Origin: CAYMST01 sp964393115
Lineage (GTDB): Bacteria; Bacteroidota; Bacteroidia; Cytophagales; Cyclobacteriaceae
Reading direction: 5' to 3'
Assembly: GCA_964393115.1 (NCBI GenBank)
Contig: CAYMST010000103.1
Location: 1 to 15,190 of the forward strand
Length of the DNA: 15,190 nucleotides
Shown: one piece after another, positions 6,735-13,783 of the stretch
How the letters are laid out: the number at the start of each line of letters is the position of its first letter
Position numbering within the stretch: the first letter of the stretch is position 1
The notes under the pieces: model-generated
Databases searched by the model: none
What the model was told of the DNA's origin: nothing
The model's input: only the letters and a program-made list of their open reading frames with translations
Translations under genes and position numbers: made by a program

Positions 6735-9020
6735 TTACTCCGTTCCCAAAATAAGCGTCCTTTCATGTGCTGATATTTTGCGAATATGAATAAGTATATC
6801 ATCGGTAAACCCTGGAGCCTTGATACTTGTAGTATAACGTAAATTGCTGGATGTAACTTGCTCGGAAGAAATACGGTTTAATGAAACAGGATCTACAAAA
6901 TCTATCACGTATTGACCATCTGGTAATCTTAGTTTGATATTGCTTGCTGGAATCGTTTTTCCAGTCTCTTGAGTACAGAGGTAAGCAATAGTAGTGTTTC
7001 GATTTGGATCGGAAAGACTCGACCTTATAATGTCATTTCTATCAGTCATTAACACAGTATTATCCGGATATAGCTCCCAAAACGGTACTGATTCAAAAAA
7101 CGTTTTTACCGCAAGTAAGTATTGTTGGCCAGGGCCTTCATAAGTCAAATCATTAATTCCTTCGCACCCTTCCCAAGAGTGATATGTCCAGAAAACACCT
7201 TCGCAATTAAAAATCCAACTTTGCTTTCGCCGGTGGACGGGATCATCATTCTTATGTCTGTTTTCTCGTCCTGATTCGTTATTAAACGCTGGTTTCCCAT
7301 ACTGACGGACGTTTTTAGCAATAGCTTGATACCAGCTTGATAAAGGATATTCTGGAACTGAGCCCGTGCAGGTGTGTACGATTGCCATGTCCATCCAGCT
7401 TTTTGTAGGCCAAACTGCGTTTTCAGTAGTTCCATCAGAGGTGATCACTGGTCGGTGATAAGGGTCATTTTCCTTAAAATATGTACCCGCCTGATCCTGA
7501 AAAGCTTCATTTTTGATGTACTCATTTTGTATTTCCCAAGTAAGAATATTGGCATATTTACCAAATCGACTTAGTATCTCACTCCAATACTTTCTTTGTA
7601 CATCCGATTGTTCATTTGTAAGATGTAATGAAAAGTATATGTTTAAATCAAAGCCAATGCCATGCTCTCCCGCAAGCCGTATACGTCGTTCGACTTCTTC
7701 CCAATAACTTTCGTTGAAAGAATGCCAATCGGGGGTTTCTCTATTTCCACCCCAAGGCCATAAATCAATTCCCAAATGATCATAGTAGGGGATACCTTCC
7801 AAACAAGCACGAATCACATTGACTCCTTGCTGCTTTGCTTTTTTCAAAAAACCAACAGGGTCCCCACATCCGAAATAGGCCCACGCTGTTTTATTTAGTA
7901 TAAACACATGCTCACCCTCATTATTCATTAAATGATGAGGATGTCCTTTATCGACTCGAAAGGGAGAGGTCCATGGAGCATCGAATGTTACTAATTCTGA
8001 GTGATACAATGCTGGGTCTCGAACGTCATAGCGACCAGAAAATCTTTCCATTAACTGTTCTTTACTTTGCTCTTTTCCAGTATTATCATAAAATACAGAG
8101 GTCCATTCGGGTCTTGTAGTGGGGTCTACGAGTGATCCGTACGCCTCCATATTCCGAACATTTAATCGTCCTGCCTTCACATCCCATTTTCCATGATACT
8201 TGTCCCATATCTCTCGTTGGTTCAAGTCAAAAGTCTGGGTTAACCACGCCGGTTGCTGATCATCGAGGCGTTTAACTATTTTTCCTAAATGGTCTACAGC
8301 GTAATTCCCTCCTTGAAAGATAGACATGATAATCGGTACGTGACTATCAAATGCTCTCGTTGGAGCAATATGATCCATATCATTGGCAATGGATTGATGG
8401 AGAATGATATCAGCACCGTTCAAAGCCTCCGCACGAATGGTCTCCGGGTACCACATATCCGAACAAATACTAACTCCGATTTTTATCCCGTTGTAATTGA
8501 GCGGTTCCAATGAGTTCCCTTGTGACCAACCCCAGCCAGTTTGCTCACCCAGGTTAGTATGCACCTTTCGGTATTTGCCTACAAACTCACCTTTTTCATC
8601 CCAAAGCACTGCACAGTTGTACCGCTTTCCGTTTTCAACTTCTAACATCCATCCCAGTAATGCGGTTTCTAGTTGCTTTGCGAGCTGAGCATATTTTTGA
8701 TACCATTGGCCTTCTCCCGGTATAGTTTCCGCTAACGAATTGATTTCAGACTCGTTAGGGTAGGGCCATCCGGAAATGGTATATTCTGGAAATAAAATAA
8801 GGTCTGGGCGATCTTGTTGCGACGCTTTCTCGGCAAGCCGAGCATATAATTCAAAATTTTGATCAAAGCCAGGGTTAGACTGATTCGAGTAAGCCTGACC
8901 CGCTTGAAGAGCGGAAACTGTAAATGGTTTCTTTTCTTTCGTTACCTGAGCATTACTAATAGCTAGAAACCCACAGATCAGAAGAAAAACAGCGTAAAAA
9001 TATCTTGACGAAAAAGTCAT
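6735..9020 (-). CDS. Exported fusion of nitrilase-type amidase and apiosidase-like glycoside hydrolase
   Basis: 761 aa, starting at ATG 9020, which overlaps the racemase-like gene's TGA by 4 bp (ATGA). The signal peptide is about residues 1-24 (ISNA then Q). Residues about 32-290 are a carbon-nitrogen hydrolase domain with the full Glu-Lys-Cys triad: E79 (LFPEYTISGWP), K152 (KYRKVH) and C186 (GVSICSDMW). This family cleaves amides, nitriles or carbamoyl groups. Residues about 350-660 are a (beta/alpha)8 glycosidase close to DUF4038/GH140 or GH5-type enzymes. It opens HHLMNNEGEHVFILNKTAWAY, then GVNVIRACLEG; the probable acid/base is E500 in WEIQNEY and the probable nucleophile E582 in FNNESGRE. 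Residues about 660-748 form a C-terminal beta-sandwich typical of these enzymes. The combination suggests a substrate carrying both an amide and a glycosidic bond. Domain calls are firm, substrate unknown. Confidence 0.85.
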   Translation of the reverse strand: MTFSSRYFYAVFLLICGFLAISNAQVTKEKKPFTVSALQAGQAYSNQSNPGFDQNFELYARLAEKASQQDRPDLILFPEYTISGWPYPNESEINSLAETIPGEGQWYQKYAQLAKQLETALLGWMLEVENGKRYNCAVLWDEKGEFVGKYRKVHTNLGEQTGWGWSQGNSLEPLNYNGIKIGVSICSDMWYPETIRAEALNGADIILHQSIANDMDHIAPTRAFDSHVPIIMSIFQGGNYAVDHLGKIVKRLDDQQPAWLTQTFDLNQREIWDKYHGKWDVKAGRLNVRNMEAYGSLVDPTTRPEWTSVFYDNTGKEQSKEQLMERFSGRYDVRDPALYHSELVTFDAPWTSPFRVDKGHPHHLMNNEGEHVFILNKTAWAYFGCGDPVGFLKKAKQQGVNVIRACLEGIPYYDHLGIDLWPWGGNRETPDWHSFNESYWEEVERRIRLAGEHGIGFDLNIYFSLHLTNEQSDVQRKYWSEILSRFGKYANILTWEIQNEYIKNEAFQDQAGTYFKENDPYHRPVITSDGTTENAVWPTKSWMDMAIVHTCTGSVPEYPLSSWYQAIAKNVRQYGKPAFNNESGRENRHKNDDPVHRRKQSWIFNCEGVFWTYHSWEGCEGINDLTYEGPGQQYLLAVKTFFESVPFWELYPDNTVLMTDRNDIIRSSLSDPNRNTTIAYLCTQETGKTIPASNIKLRLPDGQYVIDFVDPVSLNRISSEQVTSSNLRYTTSIKAPGFTDDILIHIRKISAHERTLILGTE

Positions 9021-9847
9021 ATCAAATCAGTTATCGAAGATCTCATCAATTTTGCCACTCTTCTAAACCCCGTTTCTCCACTATTTAGGACCTTAACGCC
9101 TAATGATTTCTCTGGATAAGGGTGATCAAATGAAAATACAGACATAGAAAGTTGAGCTAATACAACAACATCTATTTTCTCTTTTCTCTGAGCTTCATAA
9201 ATGGCATTTGCGATCGCTTCATTGTGTTCGGTAATTTTCCCTGCCCCTAAAAGCTCAAAGGCATTTTCAACAGTCGCCCCGACGAAGGACACTGATTTTC
9301 CAAATCGATTGGCTGTTTCAAGTAATAGCTCTTGAGTACTCTTTACCGTTGGTCCATGCGTGGCAATAACCAATATCTTCCCATCCATTGCAACGGCTTT
9401 TTCCATCATCGCCTCATCTATTTGGATGACCGGTACTCCCATTGGTGCCATATGTCTTTTGACATCATTAAAAGCCCTGTTCATGGTAGAGCACGAAATC
9501 AGAACGGCATCAACTTTATATAAATCATAAAGCTCTTGTGCATAGCGACAAAACAAATCTATATTGATCTGCGGCGGTACTGATTCACCACGATGGTGAG
9601 CCTCCATGAAGTTCAGCTGAACTGCCTCGTTCCCAACGTTGATAATTTTAGCCCCTGGAAGTGCCTTCTGACCAAAATAAGTAGACCACAAGCTGACCCA
9701 ATTCGAACCATTAACCACTCCAATTTTCTTGCCATAATAGGGGAGGTGTGCGTCGTTACCAAAGGAAAGACTAGGAGTCCCTGTAAGCTGCATGTAATCA
9801 CCAAATAACTTTTTGATGAATGTATTTTTATCGAGTTTATCCTTCAT
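9017..9847 (-). CDS. Asp/Glu racemase-superfamily protein with a single catalytic cysteine
   Basis: 276 aa, cytosolic, starting at ATG 9847. The fold signature is seen in IGVVNGSNWVS (42-52), the first catalytic loop VLISCSTMNRA (Cys119), GVPVIQIDEAM (137-147) and GKILVIATHGPTVKS (156-170). In the second half, where racemases carry the mirror cysteine (LGCT), the sequence reads VVVLAQLSMS (227-236), so the second Cys is absent. Two-cysteine members (aspartate, glutamate, hydantoin racemases, maleate isomerase) need both. One-cysteine members such as arylmalonate decarboxylase use a single Cys for decarboxylation. The protein is therefore probably a decarboxylase, lyase or one-sided isomerase on a carboxylate, not a racemase. 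It lies 66 bp after the transporter gene and overlaps the fusion-enzyme gene by 4 bp, so it belongs to the sugar-acid operon. Confidence 0.75.
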   Translation of the reverse strand: MKDKLDKNTFIKKLFGDYMQLTGTPSLSFGNDAHLPYYGKKIGVVNGSNWVSLWSTYFGQKALPGAKIINVGNEAVQLNFMEAHHRGESVPPQINIDLFCRYAQELYDLYKVDAVLISCSTMNRAFNDVKRHMAPMGVPVIQIDEAMMEKAVAMDGKILVIATHGPTVKSTQELLLETANRFGKSVSFVGATVENAFELLGAGKITEHNEAIANAIYEAQRKEKIDVVVLAQLSMSVFSFDHPYPEKSLGVKVLNSGETGFRRVAKLMRSSITDLI

Positions 9848-9885
9848 TATTATCTTTTTCTAATGATCCATTGCTGACTCAAATC

Positions 9886-9912
9886 ATGGGTTCTCTTTCA
9901 GCACAAACCCAT
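9886..9912 (-). other. Stem-loop between transporter and racemase-like genes
   Basis: ATGGGTT (9886-9892) and AACCCAT (9906-9912) form a 7-bp stem with a 13-nt loop directly after the transporter stop codon. There is no T run behind it on the minus strand, so it is more likely an mRNA 3'-end protecting or attenuating hairpin within the operon than a full terminator. Confidence 0.35.
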
Positions 9913-9913
9913 T

Positions 9914-11170
9914 TTACTGAATCCGAAGCCATTTTGAGTTCAATAAAATCATGGCTGATATCAACGCAAATACCGCCAGTCCAGCCAGAAATAGAAACAC
10001 CGGTGTAAAATCCGCTGTTTCGTTGGTCACCAATCCAATTCGCTTGATCACAAAATGGGTAAACATCATCTCGATAAATCCTACCCAAGAAGCAACTGTA
10101 GCCACATTTCCTGAAATGATATCTTGTTTAAAAGCATGCTGATTGGCCAAAAATGCACCGATGCCGAATGTAAACAAGCATAAAACGATCAACAGTATCG
10201 ACATGGATTGATTAATGCTCATCACGACTATACTTATCATAAATATGGTGGACATAATCATCATAAGCCTTCGAGCATTGATAATAGACATTTTTTGGTT
10301 TACCCAATACAATACAAGCAGGCCCCCTAACCAAAGTCCTAGATCTTGCATGAGGTAAATGATCAGAAGTTTATTTCCTAATCCTTGATCGTAGGCCACT
10401 CCTAGTGATTGCTCTAGGTAATAAGGTAGCCATTGTGTGACAAAATATAAAGATGGTATTATCCCGATGCCGATTAGCGTTACTCCCCAGAATGCAGGTG
10501 AGCTAAGGATAGCTGACGTCTTTTGCCAGTTAATGGTACCTTTAGCAGTCCCTATGCTTTCTATCCATAGTTCAGAACGTTTTTCTGGTTTTCGAAAGAC
10601 CAAAAACCAAGGAATCAACCATAATACACCAAGACCTCCAGAAAAGTAAAACGCATATCTCCAGGTAAAGGCGGTGGAAAAGTAAATCACCATTTTTGGG
10701 GCAATCAAAGTGGCGAAAAAAGCTCCGCTGGCAAATATTCCTGAGGCGAGTGTTCGCTCTTTGGCTGGAAAAATTCTACTAATGATCAATATGCAGATGG
10801 GGAAATTAATAGATTCCCAAATGCCTAGAAAGTATCTCAACCCTATCAATTGATTAACATCATTTACTATCCCATTGACTATTGTAGTGAGAGACCATCC
10901 GATGACCATTACAGGAAAGAACCATCTAATATTTTTGATTTGATCTAAAATAGGGCCGATGAACAAGTGAGCAATGGCGTAGGTTAACAAAAAGGCCGAC
11001 AATATTTCTCCTACCTGGACATTGTTTAACCCAAACTCCTGACTAATAGGACTCATCGCTGCACCAAGTGTTTGGCGATCCAGGTAGTTTAGGAATGTCG
11101 CGAGGAATAAAGTGGCTAAGACAAACCAACGCCAATTTTTTTCATACCAATATTTTAGCTGAAAGCTCAC
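9914..11170 (-). CDS. MFS transporter, ACS (anion:cation symporter) family, sugar-acid type
   Basis: 418 aa with about 12 hydrophobic segments, an inner-membrane permease. Family marks are FLNYLDRQTLGAAMSPISQEF (26-46), the MFS loop GPILDQIKNIRWFFPVMVIGWS (72-93) and RYFLGIWESINFP (112-124). These match the ACS family, which imports hexuronates, galactonate, tartrate and related carboxylates by proton symport. The start is GTG at 11170, overlapping the transketolase stop by 4 bp (GTGA), so translation is coupled. The likely substrate is the sugar acid handled by the kinase and transketolase of this operon; a neutral sugar is less likely for this family. Confidence 0.85.
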   Translation of the reverse strand: MSFQLKYWYEKNWRWFVLATLFLATFLNYLDRQTLGAAMSPISQEFGLNNVQVGEILSAFLLTYAIAHLFIGPILDQIKNIRWFFPVMVIGWSLTTIVNGIVNDVNQLIGLRYFLGIWESINFPICILIISRIFPAKERTLASGIFASGAFFATLIAPKMVIYFSTAFTWRYAFYFSGGLGVLWLIPWFLVFRKPEKRSELWIESIGTAKGTINWQKTSAILSSPAFWGVTLIGIGIIPSLYFVTQWLPYYLEQSLGVAYDQGLGNKLLIIYLMQDLGLWLGGLLVLYWVNQKMSIINARRLMMIMSTIFMISIVVMSINQSMSILLIVLCLFTFGIGAFLANQHAFKQDIISGNVATVASWVGFIEMMFTHFVIKRIGLVTNETADFTPVFLFLAGLAVFALISAMILLNSKWLRIQ

Positions 11171-12126
11171 AGGTTAACCAACTCTAGTTTATGGCCTAAT
11201 AATTTTTTAGCCTTATCGGCGATCTGATTGGGCTGCATACCGAACTGAACAAACAATTCATCAATTCCTCCACTTTCAATAAATTGGTCTTGCACACCAA
11301 TTTTACTAACCATCACTGGGTGATTTGCACTGATAACCTCGCTTACTGCATCCCCAAAACCTCCAAGTACAGAAGCATTTTCGGCAGTCATCGCACAACC
11401 CGTTTTTTTAACCGATTCTATAATAAGGGCTTCATCAATGGGTTTTATAGATGCCAAATGAATGACATCTGCTGAAATTCCATTTTCTGATAATAAATCG
11501 GCTGCCTTTAGACAGTGATCGAGCATCACACCCGTCGCGAAGATGGAGATATCATTTCCCTCTCGCATTCGAATTCCTTTTCCCCATTCAAAGGAGTGAG
11601 AAGTATCGAATCGCTCTTCTAATGCGTATCGTGTTATCCTAAAGTAAACAGGACCATCTGTTTTCATCGCGGTTTCCATTACCGCTTTCAAGTCTTGACC
11701 AGTAGCAGGATCTGCTATTTTAAGATTCGGCATTGAGCGCATCACGGCGATATCTTCTATACTATTGTGAGAAGCACCAGCTCTGCTCGTAGGTACTCCC
11801 ACATAGCTTCCAGGGATTTTCACATTTAAATTTGGATAGCAAATCGAAATAGCAATTTGATCTAAAGCTCTACGAGAAGCAAAAGCTGCAAACGTGGAGG
11901 GAAAGGGAATAAACCCTTCAATGGCTAGCCCAGCAGCCATACCAAATAGGTTTTGCTCCGCGATACCCACTTGAATAAATCGATCACTATATTTCTTTTT
12001 AAATAAAGTCGCTTTTGTAGAGGTGTGCAGGTCAGCATCTAAAAATACCATGTTTTCATACTGCTCACCAAGTTTCACCAAGGTGTCACCAAAAGCATCA
12101 CGCATTTCTGTTTTACTCCCCACCAT
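11167..12126 (-). CDS. Transketolase C-terminal subunit (pyrimidine and C-terminal domains)
   Basis: 319 aa. Residues about 8-170 are the pyrimidine-binding domain: MRDAFGDTLVKLG, VFLDADLHTSTKA, and VGIAEQNLFGMAAGLA with the conserved Glu57 that activates thiamine diphosphate. AFASRRALDQIAISICY and GASHNSIEDIAVMRSMPNL follow. Residues about 185-319 are the C-terminal Rossmann-like domain. It works with the adjacent N-terminal subunit as one split transketolase, moving two-carbon ketol units. Such split enzymes occur in catabolic operons, for example for apulose-4-phosphate (AptAB) and sulfoquinovose. The ATG at 12126 overlaps the upstream gene by 14 bp. A second ATG at 12105 is preceded by GGGGAG ten bases upstream and begins at MRDAFG, so it is an equally good start. 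Confidence 0.88.
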   Translation of the reverse strand: MVGSKTEMRDAFGDTLVKLGEQYENMVFLDADLHTSTKATLFKKKYSDRFIQVGIAEQNLFGMAAGLAIEGFIPFPSTFAAFASRRALDQIAISICYPNLNVKIPGSYVGVPTSRAGASHNSIEDIAVMRSMPNLKIADPATGQDLKAVMETAMKTDGPVYFRITRYALEERFDTSHSFEWGKGIRMREGNDISIFATGVMLDHCLKAADLLSENGISADVIHLASIKPIDEALIIESVKKTGCAMTAENASVLGGFGDAVSEVISANHPVMVSKIGVQDQFIESGGIDELFVQFGMQPNQIADKAKKLLGHKLELVNL

Positions 12127-13024
12127 AAAATATCTCTTTTTCGGTTGTTAGATTTAATCGGCTGTATCCTACTTCTTCATAGCCGTAGTTTCTTGATAGT
12201 TCCTTCAGCATGCCATCCGCAATCTCAGGTGAAGGCGCATGTGTATGCCATTTATAATTGAATTCTGCTTGTTCTATTCCTTTCCCCTTCACCGTATGCG
12301 CAATGATGATAATGGGTTTTCCGGCGGGAAGGATCCATCGGGCCTTATATAAAGCTTCATTTATTTCTTGTAGATCGTGACCATCTACTTCTAAAACCTT
12401 CCAGCCAAAAGCTTCCCACTTATCCTTTAGGGGTTCAATGGTCATCATTTCATGAATGAAGCCTTTTGCCATTACCTTGTTGTAATCTACTATGGCAATC
12501 AGGTTGTCTAGTTGGTAATGGCTTGCAGACATGGCTGCCTCCCAGATATTCCCTTCATTCGTTTCTCCATCTCCAAGAATACAGAATACTCTTGATCTTG
12601 GATTCTCCTTGCGCCTTAAACCCATTGCCATACCGACAGCCACTGACAGTCCCATTCCTAGTGGACCGCCACTAGCTTCTACTCCAGTTCCACTCAACAT
12701 ATGTGTATGACCTTCAAGCCCTCCAAGTTCGCAATATTTATACACATCCTCTTTGGGAAAATATCCTCGCAATGCCAAGGCAGCATATAAACCTGGCGAG
12801 CCGTGTGCTTTTGATAAGATGAGCCTGTCTCTATTCTCCATTTTTGGATTTTGCGGATCCACTTTCATGTGATGAAAGTATAGGACCGTTAAAACTTCAG
12901 CCATTGAAAAAGCTCCTCCAATATGACCCCATTGACTGTAGGCAATCATTTCGAGTGCTAAGCGACGAAGTTGGTACGCCGTATCCTGAAGTTGTTTGAG
13001 TTCTATAGTTCTAATTTGCGGCAC
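12113..13024 (-). CDS. Transketolase N-terminal subunit (thiamine diphosphate domain)
   Basis: 303 aa, the usual length of the N-terminal half. The diphosphate/Mg motif is GDGETNEGNIWEA starting at residue 151 and closing with N182 in VDYNK. Substrate-facing histidines are His34 (GHIGGAFSMAE), His74 (SKAHGSPGLY) and the GHTHM segment (about 105-109). The end PEIADGMLKELSRNYGYEEV fits split transketolases. The start is GTG at 13024; there is no ATG near the expected N-terminus, and GTG gives the normal leader before LRRLALEMI. The gene follows the regulator after a 93-bp gap holding a palindrome and a degenerate operator-like site, so it may have its own promoter. The ketose phosphate it uses is not fixed by sequence. 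Confidence 0.88.
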   Translation of the reverse strand: MPQIRTIELKQLQDTAYQLRRLALEMIAYSQWGHIGGAFSMAEVLTVLYFHHMKVDPQNPKMENRDRLILSKAHGSPGLYAALALRGYFPKEDVYKYCELGGLEGHTHMLSGTGVEASGGPLGMGLSVAVGMAMGLRRKENPRSRVFCILGDGETNEGNIWEAAMSASHYQLDNLIAIVDYNKVMAKGFIHEMMTIEPLKDKWEAFGWKVLEVDGHDLQEINEALYKARWILPAGKPIIIIAHTVKGKGIEQAEFNYKWHTHAPSPEIADGMLKELSRNYGYEEVGYSRLNLTTEKEIFYGGE

Positions 13025-13117
13025 GATAAGTTAGTTTGTTAGTATTATGAAAGTTATCATTGACAAATCAACGCTTACTTTCGAAAGTCTTTAGTTGTAC
13101 TCAAATCATTTAAGTTG
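13025..13117 (-). promoter_or_regulatory. Regulator-transketolase intergenic region with palindrome
   Basis: This is the only gap of note in the front half of the operon. It holds a perfect 12-bp palindrome ACTTTCGAAAGT (13077-13088) and, 7 bases away, TTGTACTCAA (13095-13104), which differs at two positions from the TTGTATACAA-like sites upstream of the kinase gene. It could be a secondary promoter with a weak regulator site. No clear TAnnTTTG box is visible, so this remains a candidate. Confidence 0.3.
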
Positions 13118-13783
13118 CTATCCTACTCCAAAAGAAGTCATGAGCTTAAGCAATAATGTTTTTAGATCTTCTAAATGGTTTTTCATCAGTTCCTCTGCAC
13201 GTCGCTCATCGCGTTGAATAACTGCATTTCCGATTTCAATATGTTCGTCCAGCGCTTTACTGATTCGTTCTTCAATGGCGGTTAGTCCTACCTTTATTCT
13301 ATGCCATTGGAGATTATAATTATCAATAATGGTGCGGATGCGACTATTTCCGACAATAGCAAAAAGTACATCATGAAAAGATTCATCTAAGTCCATCCAA
13401 TCCACCAACACTTGTTCATTTTTCTGCTTAGAGAGGTTCTTCTTCAGTTTATCCATTTCAGCAACTAGCACCTTCAACTTGGCCCGGTCAGACTCGGATA
13501 TTTTTCTAGCAGCTTCACTAGCGATATGACCTTCAAGCGCAATTTTAATATTGAAAATTTCTTCAATATCACCACTTGAAAGCTTTAAAACGCGCTTAGT
13601 ACGATTAGTCGTCTCAATCAGTCCTTCAATCTCTAGCTTCTTCACAGCCTCTCGAACAGGCGTCCTACTCAGTTGATACCGACGAGCCAATTCATTTTCA
13701 GTTATGGTCTCACCGGGTGCTAGCCGAGCATGAACTATATCATTCTTAATCTGACTGTAAGCCGTAGAAATATTCTTTTCCAT
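13118..13783 (-). CDS. GntR-family transcriptional regulator, FCD subfamily
   Basis: 221 aa. Residues about 5-68 are the winged helix-turn-helix: LAPGETITENELARRYQLSRTPVREAVKKLEIEGLI. Residues about 75-215 are an all-helical FCD effector domain with the metal-binding set D133 (DESFHD), H137, H181 (DEHIEIGNAV) and H203 (MKNHLEDL). FCD domains with this set bind carboxylates or sugar acids through a metal ion, which fits the operon. The ATG at 13783 shares one base with the kinase stop (TAATG), so the two are co-translated. It probably binds the paired GTATAC sites at 15109-15136 and represses the operon until a sugar-acid intermediate is present. Confidence 0.88.
   Translation of the reverse strand: MEKNISTAYSQIKNDIVHARLAPGETITENELARRYQLSRTPVREAVKKLEIEGLIETTNRTKRVLKLSSGDIEEIFNIKIALEGHIASEAARKISESDRAKLKVLVAEMDKLKKNLSKQKNEQVLVDWMDLDESFHDVLFAIVGNSRIRTIIDNYNLQWHRIKVGLTAIEERISKALDEHIEIGNAVIQRDERRAEELMKNHLEDLKTLLLKLMTSFGVG

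Noticed and set aside
11167..13024. Sulfoquinovose transketolase pathway (split transketolase)
   Set aside because: The split transketolase is shared with that pathway, but no sulfoquinovosidase, isomerase or sulfonate transporter accompanies it. The DUF1537 kinase and ACS transporter point to sugar acids instead.
11167..13024. 1-deoxy-xylulose-5-phosphate synthase or a pyruvate dehydrogenase E1 pair
   Set aside because: Subunit lengths and the GDGETNEG and GASHNSIEDIAVMR motifs fit split transketolase, and the context is catabolic.
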